A stretch of DNA of 64,000 nucleotides, taken from assembly GCF_030867095.1 (NCBI RefSeq), contig NC_081828.1, positions 206,359,978 to 206,423,977 on the forward strand, in the 5' to 3' direction. This document shows positions 12,177-24,439 of this stretch, in pieces. Position numbers and translations under genes: made by a program. How positions within the stretch are numbered: the first letter of the stretch is position 1; each line of letters starts with the position of its first letter. This stretch comes from Alligator mississippiensis. Lineage: Eukaryota > Chordata > Crocodylia > Alligatoridae. The notes beneath the pieces are model-generated. The model ran no database searches and had not been told where the DNA came from. It was given only the letters and a program-made list of their open reading frames with translations.

Positions 12177-12658
12177 TATTAATTGGAATAGCAGCAGCGG
12201 AATAGTTTCAGCCCCACTTGAAGCAAGGGCCAAAACCCAGAACCTCCTATCCTCCAGACCTACAGCCATTTCATTGAGCCATGCTCCTTCTGGTTTGCTT
12301 GCCACCTTCTGGCACCACATATCTTCCTCTCTCAACTGCCAAGTGGGCCAGCTTCAAAACAAAGGCTGGAGAAGGATCTGGCTAAAGCCCGGCTAAGGTC
12401 TGGTGATTGAAACACTTTGCTAGGAAGTAAGAGATGCAGCCCAAAGCTCCCCTGGGTGAGAAGGGTGCTAAGAACCTGCCGAGGTAGCAGGAGAGACAAG
12501 TGTCCTAGCCAGTGACTACTGGGCTAAAAGATGGTCCTCCTCTGTCCTTCTAGCATGTGCACTTGGATGATCCTATTCCACCACATATAGAAATAAAACC
12601 CAAAGTGCATAAGTGCTACCTAGGACTGTGAAAGTGAAATAGGACTTAGCTTTTGGAG
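12177..12658. other. Non-coding sequence, nothing recognised
   Basis: Unique-looking sequence between an old CR1 and a hAT element; no gene or RNA feature seen. Confidence 0.4.
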
Positions 12659-13198
12659 CAGGGGTGTCAAACTCATCTGGCCCCATGGCCCAAATGAGTG
12701 ACCTGGAGCCATCCCATGAGCAGGATGGCCAGCAGATCCTGGCCTTCTTCCCCCTTCTACGCCTCCTCCGCCCCCCCCCCACAACCGCTGGATCCAGCAT
12801 CTGCCGTGCCTGCTCTGGAACCCATGCTGCATGCACAACCCATGCTGGTGTGGCACAAATCCCAGAGCAGCCGCTGTATGTAGTGTAGAGCCTAGAGCAG
12901 GCATCAGGTTACAAGCAGTGCGCTGCACACAGTGCCCTCAGCAGATGGTCCAACACCGCACCACATGCAGCACCTGCTCCAACCAGCCCAGGGGCCTTGC
13001 TATGCATGGTACCTGTGGGCCCCGTGCACAGCACTGGTTCTGGATTGGCTGCAGTAGGCTTCACATGTGGCACCATGACAGAAGCAGCTGGAATGGGTGC
13101 AGGGGCAGGCTCTGACCATAGGACCAGTCCTGGTCAAGCATGATGCAGAAGGTAGGCCTGTTGAATTCGGCCCATGAACTGTATGTTTGACACTCCTG
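12659..13198. mobile_element. hAT-like element, 540 bp
   Basis: Starts CAGGGGTGTCAAACTCAT and ends ATGTTTGACACTCCTG, near-perfect terminal inverted repeats. The flanks TTTTGGAG (12651-12658) and CTTTAGAG (13199-13206) agree at six of eight positions, a plausible decayed 8-bp target duplication. The core is GC-rich with no transposase. The open frames in it are composition-driven. Confidence 0.78.
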
Positions 13199-13452
13199 CT
13201 TTAGAGTCTGTGATTAAGTCATCCCTTTGCCTCCTTTTAGATAAACTACCATCTGTATAAAAACGCTATCCCTGACACATGTGCTGGACTGCTTGTGCAT
13301 TGTTGTGTTTCACTCCCAGCAGCTGTCCTGATAATTAAAGCCCACCCCTCAACCAGATCCTGTAATTTGGAAGCTTCCATGAGTTGTTTAAAGAAGGCCT
13401 CGTCTACCTCTTCCACCTGATTTGGTGGCCATAAAGCAGATGTCCACCATAT

Positions 13453-13787
13453 GCCTATAAGTTCATCACGGGGCACAGAAGGGAATTGGTGAGGATTTAT
13501 TCACCAAGGCGCCCCCAGGGGTTACAAGAAACAATGGCCACAAGCTAGCAGAGAGCAGATTTAGACTGGACATTAGGAAGAACTTCTTCACAGTTCGAGT
13601 GGCCAAGGACTGGAACGGGCTCCCAAGGGAGGTGGTGCTCTCCCCTACCCTGGGGGTCTTCAAGAGGAGGTTAGATAACCATCTAGCTGGGGTCATCTAG
13701 ACCCAGCACTCTTTCCTGCCTATGCAGGGGGTCGGACTCGATGATCTATTGAGGTCCCTTCCGACCCTAGCATCTATGAATCTATGA
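13453..13787 (+). mobile_element. Young CR1, short 3' end copy
   Basis: 5'-truncated CR1 beginning 'gcctataagttcatcacggg' and ending 'gcatctatgaatctatga'. Nearly identical to the corresponding parts of the copies at 25181, 29401 and 42616, so recent. One base is missing in the 'cggggcacag' run relative to those copies, breaking the frame. Confidence 0.92.
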
Positions 13788-14361
13788 TATCCCCCTTGCT
13801 GCTCTCCCCTCTGACCTTTACCCAGAGGCTTTCAACAGGCCTATCTCCTACTTCATACTGCACCTTGGAAGACATATACATCTCCTTTACGTGTACATGA
13901 ACACAACACATATACATCTCCTTTTATGTAGGTGAACACCTCCTCCATCATGTTGGTATGATGAGAATTATATTCTACAAAACCATCTGAAGTGCCAGCA
14001 ATTGGTATTCGATATGGTATCACACATCTCATTGGTGGGGGGAAGAATCATTCTGGCTGTCTCACATGGATCCAAAATTGTCTACAAGACAATAAACAAA
14101 GGGTTAATTATGTGAAATGCAAGACCAAGACTAATGTATGTAAGTGGAGAGAAAGTGTCAATAAAATGACATAGAGATCAGAGTTGTGCCCCATTGTAAA
14201 CTGGGCCAGATTCACTAATATACACCAGAATTGTTTCTCTGAATGGAGTAAGTAGAGAATTTGGGCTGACTGCAGCTCAACATACACAAGGAAATACAGA
14301 AACAAAGCAATGAAGAATTATGCCTCTTATCTTATATATTACCTCTCCTTTCCATTTTGGA
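13788..14361. other. Non-coding sequence
   Basis: No gene recognised. A local duplication of 'acatatacatctcctttta' occurs at about 13870-13930. Confidence 0.4.
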
Positions 14362-14560
14362 GTAGAATCATAGAAAAAGGGAGCAGGAATGGACCCCAGG
14401 AGACTATATAGACCAACCCCTGAACAAGCAGGATTGTCCAGATCAAAACCATTTCAGAAAAATGGAAGTATTTAAGAGCAGGTTAAACAAACAACCACAG
14501 AGGTTCCACAACCTCTCTAGGTAATCTGTTCTCTCTAGATAATTAATCTACCTGATTGCA
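14362..14560 (-). mobile_element. Old CR1 3' fragment
   Basis: Minus-strand CR1 3' end: 'agaatcatagaaaaaggg', 'ggaatggaccccaggagac', 'gaccaacccctg', then 'ggttccacaacctctctagg'. Diverged and short. Confidence 0.65.
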
Positions 14561-16397
14561 TCAGGTGGCCGAAGTGGGGTTTGGGGACAATGCAGAATGT
14601 AAGTCATGCTTTAGGTTGCGCTGCCCAAATACCTTCAAAACCAAGGCCCACTGAGCCCTTTTACCTCTACATATCATCACTGGCACATGTCTTTGTCATG
14701 TTACGCATGCTACTCTCTTGCAGCAATTCTCACCTTGCCAAATTGAGTCCTATATAGACAAGATCATCGTCATTGTAACAGAGATGACTGATCCACAGGG
14801 AGTTTCCAAGCTAACATCATATAACTCCTTAGCAAACTCTACCAGGTTGTGAACATGAATACAAAAACATTTACATTTTAAACAATGGGGGGGATGAGAA
14901 AAATGTTCCATCCCTGTGCATTCACCAGATGTGTGATCCTGCCAAGCATCTCATTGCACTAACATATCAACAGAACAGTGGCACTCCGATGATGAGTTAC
15001 CATGACAGATGGCCCAAACCTGTCACTTGGATTATGAGCTATGCACAGTACATCAGCAGGTGGACAACATGTTGATATTATACACCACAAGAATGGTCAA
15101 TCCTGGGATTAGGAATAACTGGGGTTCCTTTAGCAACCTGTTTTTTTAAACATGTCATATAATTGTAGTGCTCCTGTGGTACTATGGTAGTGACAGGTCC
15201 ATTAATATTTTCTGTTCTAGCACATAATATTCAGGTATCTGTCATAGATAAGTTTTATACAAATAATTCATAAAGAATATTCATTGATGAATGAATCTTA
15301 TAAGCATGTTACAGATGGGATTTGTTTGTACTATAGATAGCAATATGAACTCAAATCTCAAAAGGTGGGTTTTAAAATCCTACTTTATGTTTTAAAGGCA
15401 AATTCAGGCCTGAGCCAAGCAAATGTATTTTCACTGACCTTATCAGAAGTGCACCAGAGCCAAATTTGCTCCTCAGACTTATCTTCATTAATAATTTTCT
15501 TCTTGGAGATTTCTACTGGATTTGCATAATGATGTAATTGACTTAAATTACTGGAACTCATATATTTCAGAGGTCAAGTGCCATTGACTTCAGTGGGTCT
15601 TGTGCTCCTAATTTTTTTGTATGCTTTTGAAAAATCCCACCCTCCTGCTCTGTTCATGGAGTTTTTCAAATGCTTTGTGTTTAACTGCAAGAAGCTTTGC
15701 ACTTTGGTTACCGCTGCTCCAGTGCTAGTGAAGGCTAGAACAAATGTTTTATCTAAGTAGCTTATTTTGATGACTCCACTGTATGCATCTAGATAGAAAG
15801 ATACAAAAGATATACAATGTGATTCTTTGACATTATTCTGGCTGGTTGGAATGAAACGTTAGGCCATTATGAAGTGTGAATGAGTTTCTAATGCAATAAG
15901 AAAGGTTAAGATTTGAGCAGTGGCTTACTTCCCTTGTCATCCATCTTGGGCATGCCAGATGGTGTGTCACTGGGCTTTCATGGGTTCTTTATCAATTTTA
16001 TTAGCCATATGATTTGATTAATCTGATTTTGCTGGAGAAGGAATCAATCGCAAAAAAATCTACCTTAGCAGAGCAAGTCTCTGCATTGAAAAAAAAAAAA
16101 AGAATAGTCTAACAAATGTAGAAAAGGGTAAAAAATGAGATTGCTTAAAGAATCACCAGAACACATGCCTACTCAAACAGCAAATCCACACAGGTCAAAA
16201 CCACAGAGGGAGAACAGGAGACAGGAGGACAGAATGAAATTAGAAGGAGCTGATCATTCCTCTCTGTTTAGATGGGGACACAACTGCAAAGTAAGACTCT
16301 CTTCAACACCATGTCTATGAACCACACACGTTGCTTGTTTGTGCTCTTTTCAATAAGGGATGCAGCATGCACAGCTGTTACACACAAGGTATGTACA
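14561..16397. other. AT-rich unique sequence
   Basis: No gene recognised. 15390-15625 includes a dispersed-repeat-like passage ('ccattgacttcagtgggtct'). A 12-13-base A run lies at about 16089-16101. Confidence 0.4.
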
Positions 16398-17094
16398 AAG
16401 GCAGAAAGGCATCTTGGAGTCATTATAGACTCCAAGATGAACATGGGCCGCCAATGTGGGGACGCGGTCAAGAAGGCTAACTGCACCTTGTCATGCATCC
16501 ATAGATGCATCATGAGTAGGTCCAAGGAGGTGATCCTCCTCCTCTATGTGATATTGGTCAGGCCACAGTTGGAGTACTGCATCCAGTTCTGGGCGCTGCA
16601 CTTCAGGAGGGATGTGGACAGCATGGAGAGGGTCCAGAGGAGGGCCACTCGCATGATCGGGGGCAGCAGGGCAGGCCCTACGAGGAGAGGCTACAGGACC
16701 TGAACCTGTTTAGCCTTCACAAGAGAAGGCTGGGAGGGGATCTGGTGGCTGTCTATAAACTGGCCAAGAGAGACCAGCAACCAATGGGAGAGTCCCTGTT
16801 CCCCCGAGCACTACTGGAAGTAACAAGGAATAATGGCCATAGGTTGATGGAGAGTAGTTCAGGCTAGACATCAGGAGGCACTACTTCACTGTCAGGACAG
16901 CTAGGATCTGGAACCAACTTCCAAGGGAAGTGGTGCTAGCTCCTACCCTGGGGGTCTTCAAAAGGAGGCTGGATGAACACCTTGCCAGGGTAGTTTGATC
17001 CCAGCAGTCTTTCCTGCCCATGGCAGGGGGTTGGACTTGATGATCTGCTCAGGTCCCTTCTGACCCTACCAACTATGAAACTATGAAACTATGT
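16398..17094 (+). mobile_element. CR1 fragment, about 700 bp
   Basis: 5'-truncated plus-strand CR1. The first part reads HLGVIIDSKMNMGRQCGDAV and VRPQLEYCIQFWALHFRRDV, the conserved C-terminal reverse-transcriptase region. The frame breaks near 16670. The tail is 'ccctaccaactatgaaacta' with an ACTATGAA microsatellite of three units. More diverged than the youngest copies. Confidence 0.88.
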
Positions 17095-17692
17095 GGTAGG
17101 TAGCAAAAAGACATGGTCTAGCAAAGGAAAGAGGGAAGGAAGGAGCAAGTCCATGGAAGAGTGGTGATTCACATGCTCGGAGTACTACAGCAATGCCAGA
17201 TCAGAGCAGATGCACTGCCAGACAGATGGGGACCTCTCCCTCATTGAGAGCATACAGTTTTCTAACCAATTCCTGAATGACATCCCAACGCGACATGCTC
17301 CCAAGGTTTCAGTGACTAATGTTGTGGTTGAAATCCGCAGCTGACAATGGTCATCAGGAATCTTCGTAATGCCAAAATGTGGTCATTGTCACTGCACAGT
17401 TTTGTCCCCATTCCAGGTCTCCCATTACCGTGCAAATGCCTGGCATGGCCATTGACACACATGCTTTCAGACAACCTCTGCATCCCATCTGGTAGAACCT
17501 GCCCTGTAGATACCTGCTGTGTGGAGAGGAAAAGGAAGGAATATCACTTAGGATGGTACCTGGACTATGTTCAATACCTTTACAGGCCCTCAATACATGT
17601 CCCAGCTATTTTCATCCCAATTTCTGGGATGCTTTCTCCTAGACCATGCTAAAGCCCTTCAAATGCATGCAACCTGAATGCAACTCTTATTA
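17095..17692. other. Non-coding sequence
   Basis: Unique-looking; no exon or transposon recognised. Confidence 0.4.
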
Positions 17693-18488
17693 CAGTAGTT
17701 GGACCCACAGTTACACAGTTTCAAGTTACACTGATTCACATATACATGCTTTATATAACGTGAGCATGTTTCAACATACGCGATACCCTACCTCATGTTT
17801 ACACTGGTTGCGGTAGAGCGGTTATTAGTTTGGAGTCTGCTTACATAGTATTAGCATCACTTCTGGTCTCCTCCAAGATTGTCCATCATTTTTGGTTATG
17901 TTAACCCCTGAATATTTGTGAAAATGATGTCAAAGAAAGCCTTTGATGTTATGCCCAAAAGAGCAAGCAAGTCTATCACCCTGGCCCATAAAATTGAAAT
18001 CCTTAATAAATTAAGAGAAGGCAATAGTGCTGCGTCGATTGCTTGCCAATACAATTTAAGTGAATCGACTGTGCACACCATTAAAAAAAAATGAGCAAAA
18101 AATTAGAGACTGTAAAAACGACAACCCCTGTGAGTTCGAGAGTGTCATTGGTGACTAGAATTCTTCACTTAGATAAGGGTGAGAAACTCCTTAATCTTTG
18201 GATCAATGAGATGACCAATACAAAAGGAGCAGCTGTCAACGGCGCAGCAATTAGGGCTAAAGCTTTGTCTCTGTATGAGCGTGCAGCTGGGAGTAAAGGT
18301 TTTAATAAGGCTATTCATTCCATTATTTTGTGTTTAAATATGCTTTTATTATGAAAGAATGTTATCAAATCTTGGTCCCAGGTCCCAATCCCCCTGTATT
18401 CCATTGACTTAATGCCTCGAGTTACACGGTTTCAATTTACACAGTGTTTTTCAGGAACGTATTCCCCACATAACTCGGGGTCCGACTG
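17693..18488 (+). pseudogene. Tigger/pogo DNA transposon relic with CENP-B-like domain
   Basis: TIR CAGTAGTTGGACCC at the left and the reverse complement of GGGGTCCGACTG at the right, with TA on both sides (17691-17692, 18489-18490), the Tc1/mariner-pogo target. The plus strand from about 17922 reads MPKRASKSITLAHKIEILNK then LREGNSAASIACQYNLSEST, the N-terminal psq/CENP-B helix-turn-helix of Tigger transposases. A frameshift at the A run near 18083-18091 leads into KLLNLWINEMTNTKGAAVNG and ALSLYERAAGSKGF, the second CENP-B-type DNA-binding half. The DDE catalytic domain is absent: only about 0.8 kb remains where full Tigger elements are about 2.4 kb. Non-functional. Confidence 0.88.
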
Positions 18489-19559
18489 TATACTCTTCCG
18501 GCCTATTCCAAGGCAAGAATTTATCAGAAACCCACAAAGAGCATCTAAGTGCTAAAAAATGAGTTTACTGAAATTCCCTAACAGGCAAATCCCCTGCTAA
18601 TGATATTAGTGGAGTTTGGCCCTTCATGGTAATATCAAGTCAAAAACTAAATTGGCATACCCAGCAGAAACTTGGGAGATGCATTGTAACGTGAAAGGGG
18701 AAAATTACAAATGCAGAAAACATACAGAAACAGACTGGCCTCACATCATAGGTAAAAGAGTCCTACGAGAGTCTTCTGACTGCAATCTAATTTTCTATGC
18801 AAGAGAAATGAGTTGGAAATAGGGGATAGCTACAAAGAATGGACTGAGGCTGTTCAAGTAGAGAAAAAGAATTTTTGAGTTTCTGGTAGACATGGGCCTG
18901 AACCAACACTCTGGATCATGCATCTTTGCAGGATTTTGTACATGGTCCTTATACTAATGAGCCAAGCCAAAGCCCTAGATCCAAGTAGCCCAAAACTGGA
19001 TTCAGATTTTGGGGGGTTGCCCAACTTTTCTCTCTCTCTCTTCACCCTATTTTTCTCTTGGGTATTTATGTACAATATGAGCATTGCAAGAGTGTGAAGA
19101 GTCAGACACAAGCTTCTCCATTATGTGTTGTTACTCTTGTTGTGTGTGTCACTCTAGACAGCTTTTCTTTCAGTCTCAGATCTGACCTACATGATTCTGA
19201 GGTCAGCTTGTATTAATCATTTCATACAAATTATGAACATTTAGATTCAGTAGATTTTCTAAAATATTATTTTTTAGTTGGCCTGGATAAACTTCATGAA
19301 TGTTATTCATTCATTTCTAAAAGGTAACTTTTCCACATAAATTACAATTTGTGGAAAAAAAAAAAAATGGCATGTCTCATATAAGCTTCTAAAAGCCAAA
19401 TTTAGAGATATAAATATAAGGCCTAATTTTCAAATATGTGGGCACCCAAAACCCTTGGGTGATTATTTCCCAAGCTGGTTTCCACTCAGTACTCTTAGCT
19501 GAATGCCTTCATATTTTTGTAGAATTTTTTTTTTTTTGGAGTAAATAGAAGATTTTCCC
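18489..19559. other. Non-coding AT-rich sequence
   Basis: No gene seen. Short A and T runs at about 19355 and 19527. Confidence 0.4.
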
Positions 19560-20100
19560 AAAATCTTGCAGAAAAGGACAATTTTCTTGCCATTTCCCAG
19601 TTGGTCTAATAAAAGGTAGCATTGTGGAACAAGAGTTCTAGTTTGTTGTATGTCTTCGTCTCAGACCAACATGGCTACCAAGTACAGCCCTGAAACATGG
19701 AAGATGCCAAATTTTAGCCAACTTTGGATTTTAAACTTCTTTGCAAAACAACAAGAAAGATTTTTTACCTCCCTGCCTGCCATCTGACCCCCCAGGGAAG
19801 GAATCCTACCTGATCTACACATCAAAGAGCTACTCAACACAGCTCACAAAGACACTCATAGACCCAGAGGGACAGCCATCCATCTTCAGCTCCCTCTGTG
19901 CAAAAATGAAGTTTATCTCCTACCTATGGGGACTTTTTCCCATTACGTATCATCTATACTTTTTCCCAGAGCCTGACGAAGGGACTTTGATCCCAAATGC
20001 TTGCAGAAAAGGACAATTTTCTTGTGATTTCCCAGTTGGTCTAATAAAAGGTATCATTTTGGAACCAAGAGCTCTAGTTTTTTGGTATGTCTCCATATTT
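19560..20100 (+). repeat. Dispersed repeat module with about 95-bp direct repeats
   Basis: Blocks at about 19567-19660 and 20004-20095 share 'gcagaaaaggacaattttct' and 'cccagttggtctaataaaag' followed by 'ctagttt' and 'gtatgtct'. About 345 bp lie between them, including 'cctgacgaagggactttgat'. Reverse-strand relatives of the 'ttggtccaataaaaga' core occur at 47840 and 55280. This type of repeat is common in crocodilian and turtle DNA; I do not know its formal family name. Confidence 0.6.
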
Positions 20101-21576
20101 TTGTAGAAGAACTCATGTGCACAAGACTTTGACTGTTTGGGTCCTTAAAACGCTAGCACTTCCATCAGCACCTTTCCATCTACCACAAAACGGAGCATTC
20201 ATCCAATAAACATAGAACCCGCCCAGAGCTGTATTTACTTAGGTCCCAACCTACTCCTTTCCCTCTTCCACGTTTAAATGTGGCAGCCCTTGTCTGCAGT
20301 AAAAACTGCCGCAGAAACATTCACCGATGTAACAACCACCATGTTGTTACATCAGTGCCAACCCCGACGCAGACATAAGATCTTAAGCTGCTGCAACACA
20401 CAAATCAGTGAATGACTTAAGCATGCTACAGGAGTGAAAGCTCCCCAGGTCATCAAAGCAGCGCCTCTGTACTCAAAATGTGCAGAGCAGAAGTTTTTAA
20501 AGGCAAAGTGGCTTAAGAAAGCAAGTCCCATTGACTTACTTATCATCATTACATCATTTGTGCACTTTCACAAAGTTCACCCTTCAACGTCCTGAGCAGA
20601 GTAAATGTTTTATATTCATTTTTAAAGTATGAAGTATGAAGTGAAAGAAGACTGCAGTTGTAGCCCAAACGGGACTGAGACACAAAACAAATAAAATGCT
20701 CAGTCAAGAGAAGGGAGGAAACGCTGATGAAGGGACAGTGTGAGTGCACATTATGAATCCCATTACACTTACATCTAGTATAGCAGATTGCTTCAGGCAG
20801 AATTTCTGACATAGAGTCTAACTTGCTGTAAAATCTTATTACATATATAACCGCAGTAATCATAATGGCAAGGAATAAGACAATGATAAATGAAAATGCT
20901 TTCTGAAGTTAATGTTCACAACACTGCCAGCAAAACACACACTCCATTTAATTAGTGAAATGCCAAGAGATCCTGCTCAATTCTCCATTCTGAGAGATTG
21001 CGAGTAAATACGCGGTACTATTATACCACAATGAGATGAATACATTAAAGATTGAAATATACGTTGCTGTTGAGGTGCCGACACCGCCCATTAAAACTAA
21101 CACATTGCATCATAAATTTAACACACTTGGCATCATAATGGGCCTTGAAAACTGTGCCACCTCTGAAACCAGCTGCACTGTCAGCAGACTCAGCTGCAGG
21201 TCCTTTAGCACCAGTTGCAATACCCAATACAAGCCCGTACGCATTTTCTCGGTCTCTGTTCTTATGACTTTGATCTGCCAACTCTACCACTCTCTAAGCT
21301 CTTGCTCTAGTTCTCAGCTTGGAGTGGGGAGTCATATTATTAAGTCATACCCTTTCTTAATACTCAAGGGTCCTCTACCATAGCTTGCTCTTCCTTCCGA
21401 CTCTTGGTGGCAATCCTCACCACTCCATGCCTGGTACCACTGCCAAGCTCAGCGTGTATAGTGCCCTCCATATTCTATGCCAGGATCTCTGAGAAACTCC
21501 TACACCCAAGCCCATAACTAAGTCCCAACTCATTACTTTGCCTGCTCCAAATATAATTCCACTGCAATCGTCACTG
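20101..21576. other. Unique non-coding sequence
   Basis: No exon or element recognised; ordinary base composition. Confidence 0.4.
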
Positions 21577-21717
21577 GAAATCTTCAAGAGGAGACTGGAC
21601 GGTCACCTTGCTGAGGTCACATGAACCCCAGTTATCTTTCCTACTTGGTGCAGGGGTCTGGACCCAATGATCTTCCGAGGTTCCTTTCAGCCTTACAATC
21701 TATGAGTCTATGGATAC
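21577..21717 (+). mobile_element. CR1 3' end fragment
   Basis: Short plus-strand CR1 tail: 'aaatcttcaagaggagactg', 'ccaatgatcttccgaggttc' and 'ttacaatctatgagtctatg'. The 'cttccgaggt...ttacaatctatga' ending is shared with the old long CR1 at 43980-46167, so same subfamily. Confidence 0.82.
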
Positions 21718-24439
21718 CATCAATGGGGCCTTACTAAAACCTCAATCCAATTGACTCACTTCAGCACTAGGCTCAGGCTCCACTTTCACTTCTGCTGCCA
21801 AAGCCTTTCTCCAGCAATCACACTCCAGTTCCCAATTCTGTGGCCATTGCCACAAACCTTCCCTTAAGCAGCATGCCCTCAGCTCACACATGCTCAGCAA
21901 GCCACCTAAGCACCATAAAATGGCAATTCTGTTGTGTGCTTCACATCCCCCTTTAGATGAAGACTCACCTTTCTTCAGCTGTGCACTGCCAAGCTCACAA
22001 CAGCACTAGGTTACTGAATACTATCATTGGCCTTTGTCTCTCAGGAAGCGGAAACATCACACGTGATTAATAAATGTCAACACACCTACTGGATGCATCA
22101 GCTGGCACCATCGGTGCAAGTTTTGTACGCAAATCAGAGAGGCCTTGCTGATGCACATTTCACACATTGCACAGAATATTTAATATTTATGGAGACATAC
22201 AAATCCTACTGATGTTCTTCCAACAGGATATATATTCCCATCCATAGGTGGTAACTTTGATTTAGTATTTTTTTAGTGTCTGTACCTAAATCAGTTGTGA
22301 TGCCTTTGCATGAAGAAGTGATCTGTCCGATTCAATAGGCAACATCTATTTCAGCCAGAAATAATGTGATTCAAGGTGATGAATCTAGTTCATCGTGTAA
22401 TTTATTTTCTTTCCTCAGTAATTATTTTAATAGATGATTTATCTTTTTGTGGGTAAAATGGATTAAATCCCCAAAACATTGCATTTCAGTATTTGATATG
22501 TACCTACTCTCCTTAGCACATAGTTCAAATTTCACAGTCCTTTTTCAGTTTCAGGACTGACTGACACCTCATAAAATGCCACTTCATTAAGGACCAAACA
22601 GGAATAATCCAACCAGCACAATTTTTATTGATAAAATGGAACAGAGAAATATCAGGGTCACTCATCATTGCGTACATGGGGAACAAACAATGAAATCTTT
22701 ATTGAAAAATTTTGTATGACAGGCATGCACTTAATCTTGTCAGAGATACCACAGCCAGAGCAATATATTGCTTGATATTTATAATAGCTACAGTAGATAG
22801 CCCTAACCAAACATGCTGTTTCAGCAGTTCAAGTCTTAAATGACTCTCTGTCAAAATGCTTTTGAAGTTTTCTTTCTTCTTTTTCTGCCAGGAAAATGAC
22901 GTGTTCCAGCACTTTCTGCGTGAACTTTGCAAATCCTGAGCATTAAGGCAGGGCACACCAAGGTGGATATTTTGATGGATAGCTACCAGCATCATCTAGT
23001 TTCGGACAGGAGTCTTTTTTCTACAAAAGCCAACGTTGGAGAATACTGTGATTTGCATTTTCCAGGTCCTTTACCAGGAGCAGTGCCACCAGAAATATGC
23101 ACAAAACACTTATAGAAAGAGTTCTTTAAAGACAATCTACATTTGGGGTTAAAATTAGTTTAAACCCTTTGAGCACTAAGTATGGTGTGTATGGCTGCAG
23201 AAAGGCAAGCACGCTTTTGCTGTTATTCTCGCTCACCTATCAAGGAAACTTATTCAAATAAGTGTTGCAGGGAGTGGTGCTGGATGGAGGAGATTCAGTT
23301 GATAACTCATTGGATTATCTACCTTTGATTTCTTGGAATTAGTACAGCACTAATGTCTCCATTTACCTGAGTGTCCTACGGGAGGTTGTGCTCTTTGGGA
23401 TGATGTAAAAAGCAGAGGCCCTGCCCATTAATATTAATATTAATATTCTGTGTCACTTTACATAAGAGTCAGAATGCCAGGTCTAGCATTTCCTCTCTGT
23501 CCCAATATGGGTTACTACATCCTGCCTACAAAAGCACAAAAAATATTTGTGTGCATGCTTTCTGCACTCCTATTCACTTGTGTTTTCAACAATTGTGTAT
23601 ATCACCTATCTCTGCCTGCTCTCACTGGGGTGTTCTGAGGCTTAAATAATTCTTACATGCTTTTAGATCATCAAATTAAATGAAAACAATCACTCTCATT
23701 AAAGGTGTCAATTCTTCCATTATATATCCCTTGCAAAATAGCATATTTGTATAACATCTTCTTTAAGGTCCCCCTAAAAGTTTGTTAAATCATAGAGTCA
23801 ATATATAAAATGATCACAAAAGCCAGCATTGAAGCAGCTCCCAGGTTTCCAGAATAAATCTTTTGGCTTCCATCCCTTAACATTTTCACTTCAAAAGCCT
23901 CTAATAGAAAGTGATTATGCATATCAGAGCTCAACATGTCCACAGACCAGTCCTCTACGCAGAACAATAATAAAAAACTCAGAAGTGGCCAGAGAGCCTA
24001 AGGCAGGACTTTTTACGGCAGTGTAGCAGATTCAGGGGATTTGCTTAGCTCAACCAGTCAATTTATGTCTCTCATACTGTACATTTATTCCCAGACACCC
24101 TTGCCTCAAAGGGATCAATGTAACCAGTCCTCAAAACACACCCAGAAACACAGTCCTCACAGGGCAACCCACAGTCCTGCCCCAGACGTCTAGACGTTGC
24201 TGCTGGCTTCATGCTATCCCTCAGCACCGGAGCACAGTCTTCATCCTCCCTCTTGCACAAGTTCCCTCTCCTGGTGTCACAGTGCTGCTACCTCCAGCCT
24301 TGCAGCCCTGAGTCTTTTGTCAGCCCCCAGGAAAGTCCTTGGCTCAGTTCTGCCAACACCAGTGAAGCCCCCGCTCTCAGTCTCCAACTGTGCCCCACTT
24401 GGCCCCTAGGGTGCCTTCCCTTCTGTCCTTTCTGCCATA
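21718..24439. other. Mostly unique sequence; short ATTAAT microsatellite
   Basis: No gene seen. 23427-23447 is a short (ATTAAT)n tract. From about 24080 the sequence becomes C/T-rich and may already belong to the LTR-like element's neighbourhood. Confidence 0.4.
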
